Assembly: GCF_030272615.1 (NCBI RefSeq)
Contig: NC_081413.1
Location: 332,048,302 to 332,112,301, forward strand
Direction: 5' to 3'
Length of the DNA stretch: 64,000 bases
Source of the DNA: Cryptomeria japonica
Lineage: Eukaryota; Streptophyta; Pinopsida; Cupressales; Cupressaceae
The notes beneath the pieces were generated by a model. It had not been told where the DNA came from, searched no databases, and saw only the letters and a list, made by a program, of their open reading frames with translations. The translations under genes and the position numbers were made by a program. Each line of letters begins with the position of its first letter. Position 1 is the first letter of the stretch. This document shows, piece after piece, positions 60,604-64,000 of the stretch.

Positions 60604-60629
60604 GTGCCATTGTCCTAGGACAATGGCAC
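60604..60629. repeat. Perfect 26-bp palindrome
   Basis: Two 13-nt arms with no spacer; the left arm is GTGCCATTGTCCT. The centre is CCTAGG. It lies about 115 bp upstream of a TATA box. Confidence 0.95.
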
Positions 60630-60742
60630 CTCGGGTCCATTGTCTTGACAAAAGGTCCCGAGAATGGTCATAAAATATGGACGATAATTCACTTCCCATG
60701 TTGGCCTATCTCAAAATATCACATAGGTTTGATGTACTGGGG

Positions 60743-60749
60743 TATAAAA
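60743..60749 (+). promoter_or_regulatory. Probable TATA box (LTR promoter)
   Basis: TATAAAA within GGGGTATAAAAGCAAGCC, a good plant TATA context. It is followed by gag sequence on the same strand 1.65 kb downstream. Confidence 0.55.
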
Positions 60750-61150
60750 GCAAGCCTTACCTCCTCATTTGAACACCCATCTTATATATCTCATCAATAC
60801 AAATTCGCTCTACAATTAAATCCAAGTGACCAAGCAATCAAGCATTTTTAAGACATTGAAAGAGAAGTCAAGCATTCAAGATGGCATCCATGATCAAGAT
60901 TTTATGAAGATATCCTATATCCTACATGACAACATCAATCCTTGCATGAATAATTCAAAGCAAGACTCATCAAGGTATACCATTTCAATTACAAGCTTTT
61001 CGATTTAGATCTAGCCTATTCCCTTAAAAGGAACACTTTACACTTCCATTGCATTTCAATTATAAGGTTAATTCCAAACCTGGGGTTCGAATTGGGCAAA
61101 CCCCTATCTACAAAACATTTTCCTTTTCTTTTTGTGTGCAGGTGACATGT

Positions 61151-62389
61151 TCAAGAGCTATAAATTTGGAATTAGGTAGAGTAAACATAGACAATTAGAT
61201 CTAGCTTTTGTAGATATAAAAAAAGTGGAGGACAAGATTGCTCCACACTCCTTTGTTTGACAAATTTCTTGTGAAGCTTAGGAGTATATTTTCAGCAATA
61301 TTTTGGTTCTAGAAAGATATATTTCATCTGCATCTGACATTTTGGGGATAGAGTTGTTTGGAGCTCCATTGTCCTACTTTTTTAGGCTCATATTCTAGTC
61401 ACAAGTTCCATTCATCTTCCTCATATTACATTTGTACTTACAACTTCATCTCAAGTCTGAAAAGATGTGTTCATGTTCATTTATGTCAATTTTTCATCTT
61501 TATCCCTAGATCTAGCCTTCAACTTTCATATTTTTAGTATCCAATTCAACCCTCACAAAGGGATCCATTTGAATTCAATTAGAATCCTCCCCTTGGAAGT
61601 GATTCTATTGATTTAATTCTCCCTTTAAATGTAAGGATTTTATGAAATAGGTTTATTCCTTGTTTACATAGCTAAACTAGTGAATCCCTATTTCACTACC
61701 TTAAATTATGGTGAACTTGACATAGTGCTTGCATTAATTATGATTTTCATTTTCATATTTGATTTGTATGCATCTAATTCAATTACATTTTCAATAATTT
61801 TTGAATTACATCATTTGTGCATTTAAATTACATAAATTTCAAGATCTAATTAACAAAAACGCTAAATGTTTTGATAAAATTGAGTTATGGGTTGCATAAT
61901 TTTTTATTTATGCTTAGATTTGATTGTTATTGAATGTTAATTTTCATATTTAGAAGCTTTTATTTATCACATATATCATGTCCTTAGTGTATTTAATTGG
62001 TTAATCAATCATTTTATTTTGAAATTGCATTGCTTAATCATACATTTCACTTGCATTTTCAATTACATAAGAGGCATTGTGAATACACAATCCATCCACT
62101 TAGATTTTGTCTCTTTGTGTATGAGTTTCAATACCCTTTCACCTATATCTAATATCTTAGTAAGAATAAGTCTTGGACTTATGGCTTCCCAAAGTTGAAC
62201 ACTAAAGGATGTGAGATTGGGTTGAATAACCTATTCCATGGGAACTTGGGTGAATCCTCTATCCCTACACAAAGCATACTTGACATTATGGAGAACCATT
62301 CCCTTTGAATTTCTCATGATGAGGATGAAACGTTAACAAGAGTAACTATTAACCAATTAGTTAAGCTTGACCATGATTTGGATAAGCTT
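61151..62389 (+). other. Untranslated leader of the plus-strand gypsy element, or spacer
   Basis: AT-rich sequence with no coding motif. Its position between the promoter-like region and gag suggests LTR end plus leader. No primer-binding site could be picked with confidence. Confidence 0.4.
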
Positions 62390-64000
62390 CAATAATGGAT
62401 GAGTCAAGAATAGTCAAATAGTGAGGCAATCCCCTTGATTGATGGTTTGAGGAGAATGATTGAAAGTGATGAAATTGGTGTGGAAGTGTTGTGTGACATT
62501 TCTTATATTGTTGACTCTAATATTATGCCAATGAAAATTTGTTCCAAAGCTCTTGGTTTTTCCAATCCTACAAATAAATTTGAGCATTCTATCTGTATGC
62601 CTACATCTTTGCCTAATGTGCCTACTTATACATCTTCAATCATGGGTACCTCTACACAAAATTTTAATCCTACACATGTAAGTAATAGGGGCCATTATAT
62701 CAATCAATACTCCTCCATACTTCTTTCCCCTAGCCTTCCATTAGTATCACAACCATTTCCCATACCCACTTACCATAATATTTCACATTCATATTCTCTA
62801 AAGATCCACCTATTTATATTATCCCTCCATCACAATCCAATATGTCCAATTCCAACTCATCCAACCAAGCTAGTCATCCAAATTCAATGTTCCCACATGT
62901 GATGTATCTAGCCCACTCTTTGATGACATTGTCCATGTTATTACTCCCCAATACATGGATTTTCCCCCATTGCGAGTTACACAATGGAAAATGTGACCCC
63001 CAAACTCATGTGAAAACATTTCAAACATTGCATAGTGATTTCTCTCATGATCATAGATTTATGGAAAAACTAATCACTTGTACCTTTAGAGATAAGGCTT
63101 TGCAATGGTATTCTTGCTTGCCTCCTTGATCAATTCATTCTTTTCAACAATTAGCTAATTATTTTGTTTGACCAATATTGCTCCTCAAATTACTTTAACT
63201 AATATGATGCATTTAATGCAAGGAATTAAAGAAAAAGCGACTAATTTTAGTAGTAGATACAAACATTTGTATGCGCAAATTGCTTATCCTGTATCAAATG
63301 GTGATGTTCAAATAATTTCCATTAATAATTTGCAAAAGGATATTACAGATATGCTTCTATTTGCTGAATTTCAATCTTCCACACATTTATTCACAATGCT
63401 TCATAATTATTAGCTTCAAGTTCAAGTCAATTTGAATCCTCTCCATCAATTGATCCAGTTGATAAGAATGAGGGTACTTAGCAACAATCATTTAAAAAAT
63501 TTCATAAACAAACCAAGAATTTCATCAAGATCAACAACAATTATTCCAATCACATTGATACACAAGTGGAAACTACAACTTCAAGTGTGACACCTGTATC
63601 ATCAAGATTTACACCGTAAATGTACTCCTCTTTCTGAATCATTGTATAGTATCATGCTTAGATTAATTAATTCTAATGTGATGAGTCTTCCTCCCATAAA
63701 ACCCATAGATACCTCTAAGACTTTACTAGCTTCCTTTGATCCTAAATAGTTTTGCCAATACCATCATCAACTCATCCATAATACTGAGAAGTGTTTTAGG
63801 TTGAAGAATGTGATCCAAGAACTTATTGATTTCAATATGATAATTGTAGGTGTGAATGATAAAGGAAATAAATCCTTGACACCACCTAATCAAAACTTGA
63901 AAATATTTACAAATCCTTTTCCTTCTTATTCTACCAGTCTTGTAGAGCCTAAACTTCCTAATAATATATCTCTTGATGAGATGTGTGTAGAGGAAACAAT
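62390..64000 (+). pseudogene. Ty3/gypsy gag, plus strand, broken and running off the window
   Basis: An N-terminal variable part (62435-62840) is followed by DDIVHVITPQYMDFPPLRVT in one frame and HVKTFQTLHSDF, FRDKALQWY and SIHSFQQLANYFV in another. Then come ITLTNMMHLMQGIKEKATNF and INNLQKDITDMLLFAEFQ (63185-63390), the retrotransposon gag capsid domain. The C-terminal piece (63600-63990) has ASFDPK, FCQYHHQLIHNTEKCFRLKN and VIQELIDF, as seen between gag and protease in many plant gypsy elements. Stops and frameshifts are present. Pol would lie beyond 64000. Confidence 0.85.

Larger units (their letters stand above)
60101..61150 (+). other. Probable 5' LTR region of the plus-strand gypsy element (ends not defined)
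   Basis: This segment has LTR-like promoter features ahead of a gypsy gag: a perfect palindrome (60604-60629) and a TATA box (60743-60749) followed by transcribed-looking sequence. The second LTR lies outside the window, so the ends cannot be fixed. Confidence 0.45.

Overview
This window looks like nuclear DNA of a large-genome seed plant, most likely a gymnosperm such as a conifer. It has one host gene, a ubiquitin-conjugating enzyme, interrupted by a 12.25-kb intron. Almost everything else is LTR-retrotransposon and LINE sequence at various stages of decay. No bacterial or organellar features, rRNA genes, tRNA genes or CRISPR arrays were seen.

Layout. (1) 1-13896: exons 2-4 of a UBC8/10-type E2 gene on the + strand; the first coding exon lies upstream of the window. 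The giant intron (1255-13505) holds a complete 351-bp TRIM with a 5-bp target-site duplication (TSD), a decayed Ty3/gypsy copy, duplicated mini-exon-like segments and a cluster of short hairpin motifs. (2) 13897-19464: gene-free flank with a 72-bp tandem duplication and a GT-rich tract. (3) 19465-46108: a nested stack. A minus-strand Ty1/copia element (element A, TSD AGCAC) sits in the integrase region of an older gypsy copy. A plus-strand non-autonomous element (element B, 19646-26976, TSD CATAG) sits in the 3' LTR of A. A minus-strand gypsy element (element C, 27914-40548, TSD ACTAC) sits in the RNase H region of A. (4) 47331-55280: an L1-type LINE with RNase H, on the + strand, with a 16-bp TSD. 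(5) 56280-64000: a decayed minus-strand gypsy gag/protease relic, then the 5' part of a plus-strand gypsy gag that runs off the window.

The most interesting object is element C. Its two 1628-bp LTRs differ at about 20 positions by hand count. It has a protease, G-patch, RT, RNase H and integrase frame broken by one TGA codon, and no recognisable capsid or zinc-knuckle gag. On the opposite strand, between pol and the 3' LTR, it carries a three-exon gene encoding a plant mobile domain (PMD) protein. Element B is the second candidate: a gag fragment with four CCHC knuckles followed by a long broken reading frame of unknown function, with no polymerase.

All coordinates come from reading the sequence by eye. 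Family assignments rest on recognised motifs, not on searches.
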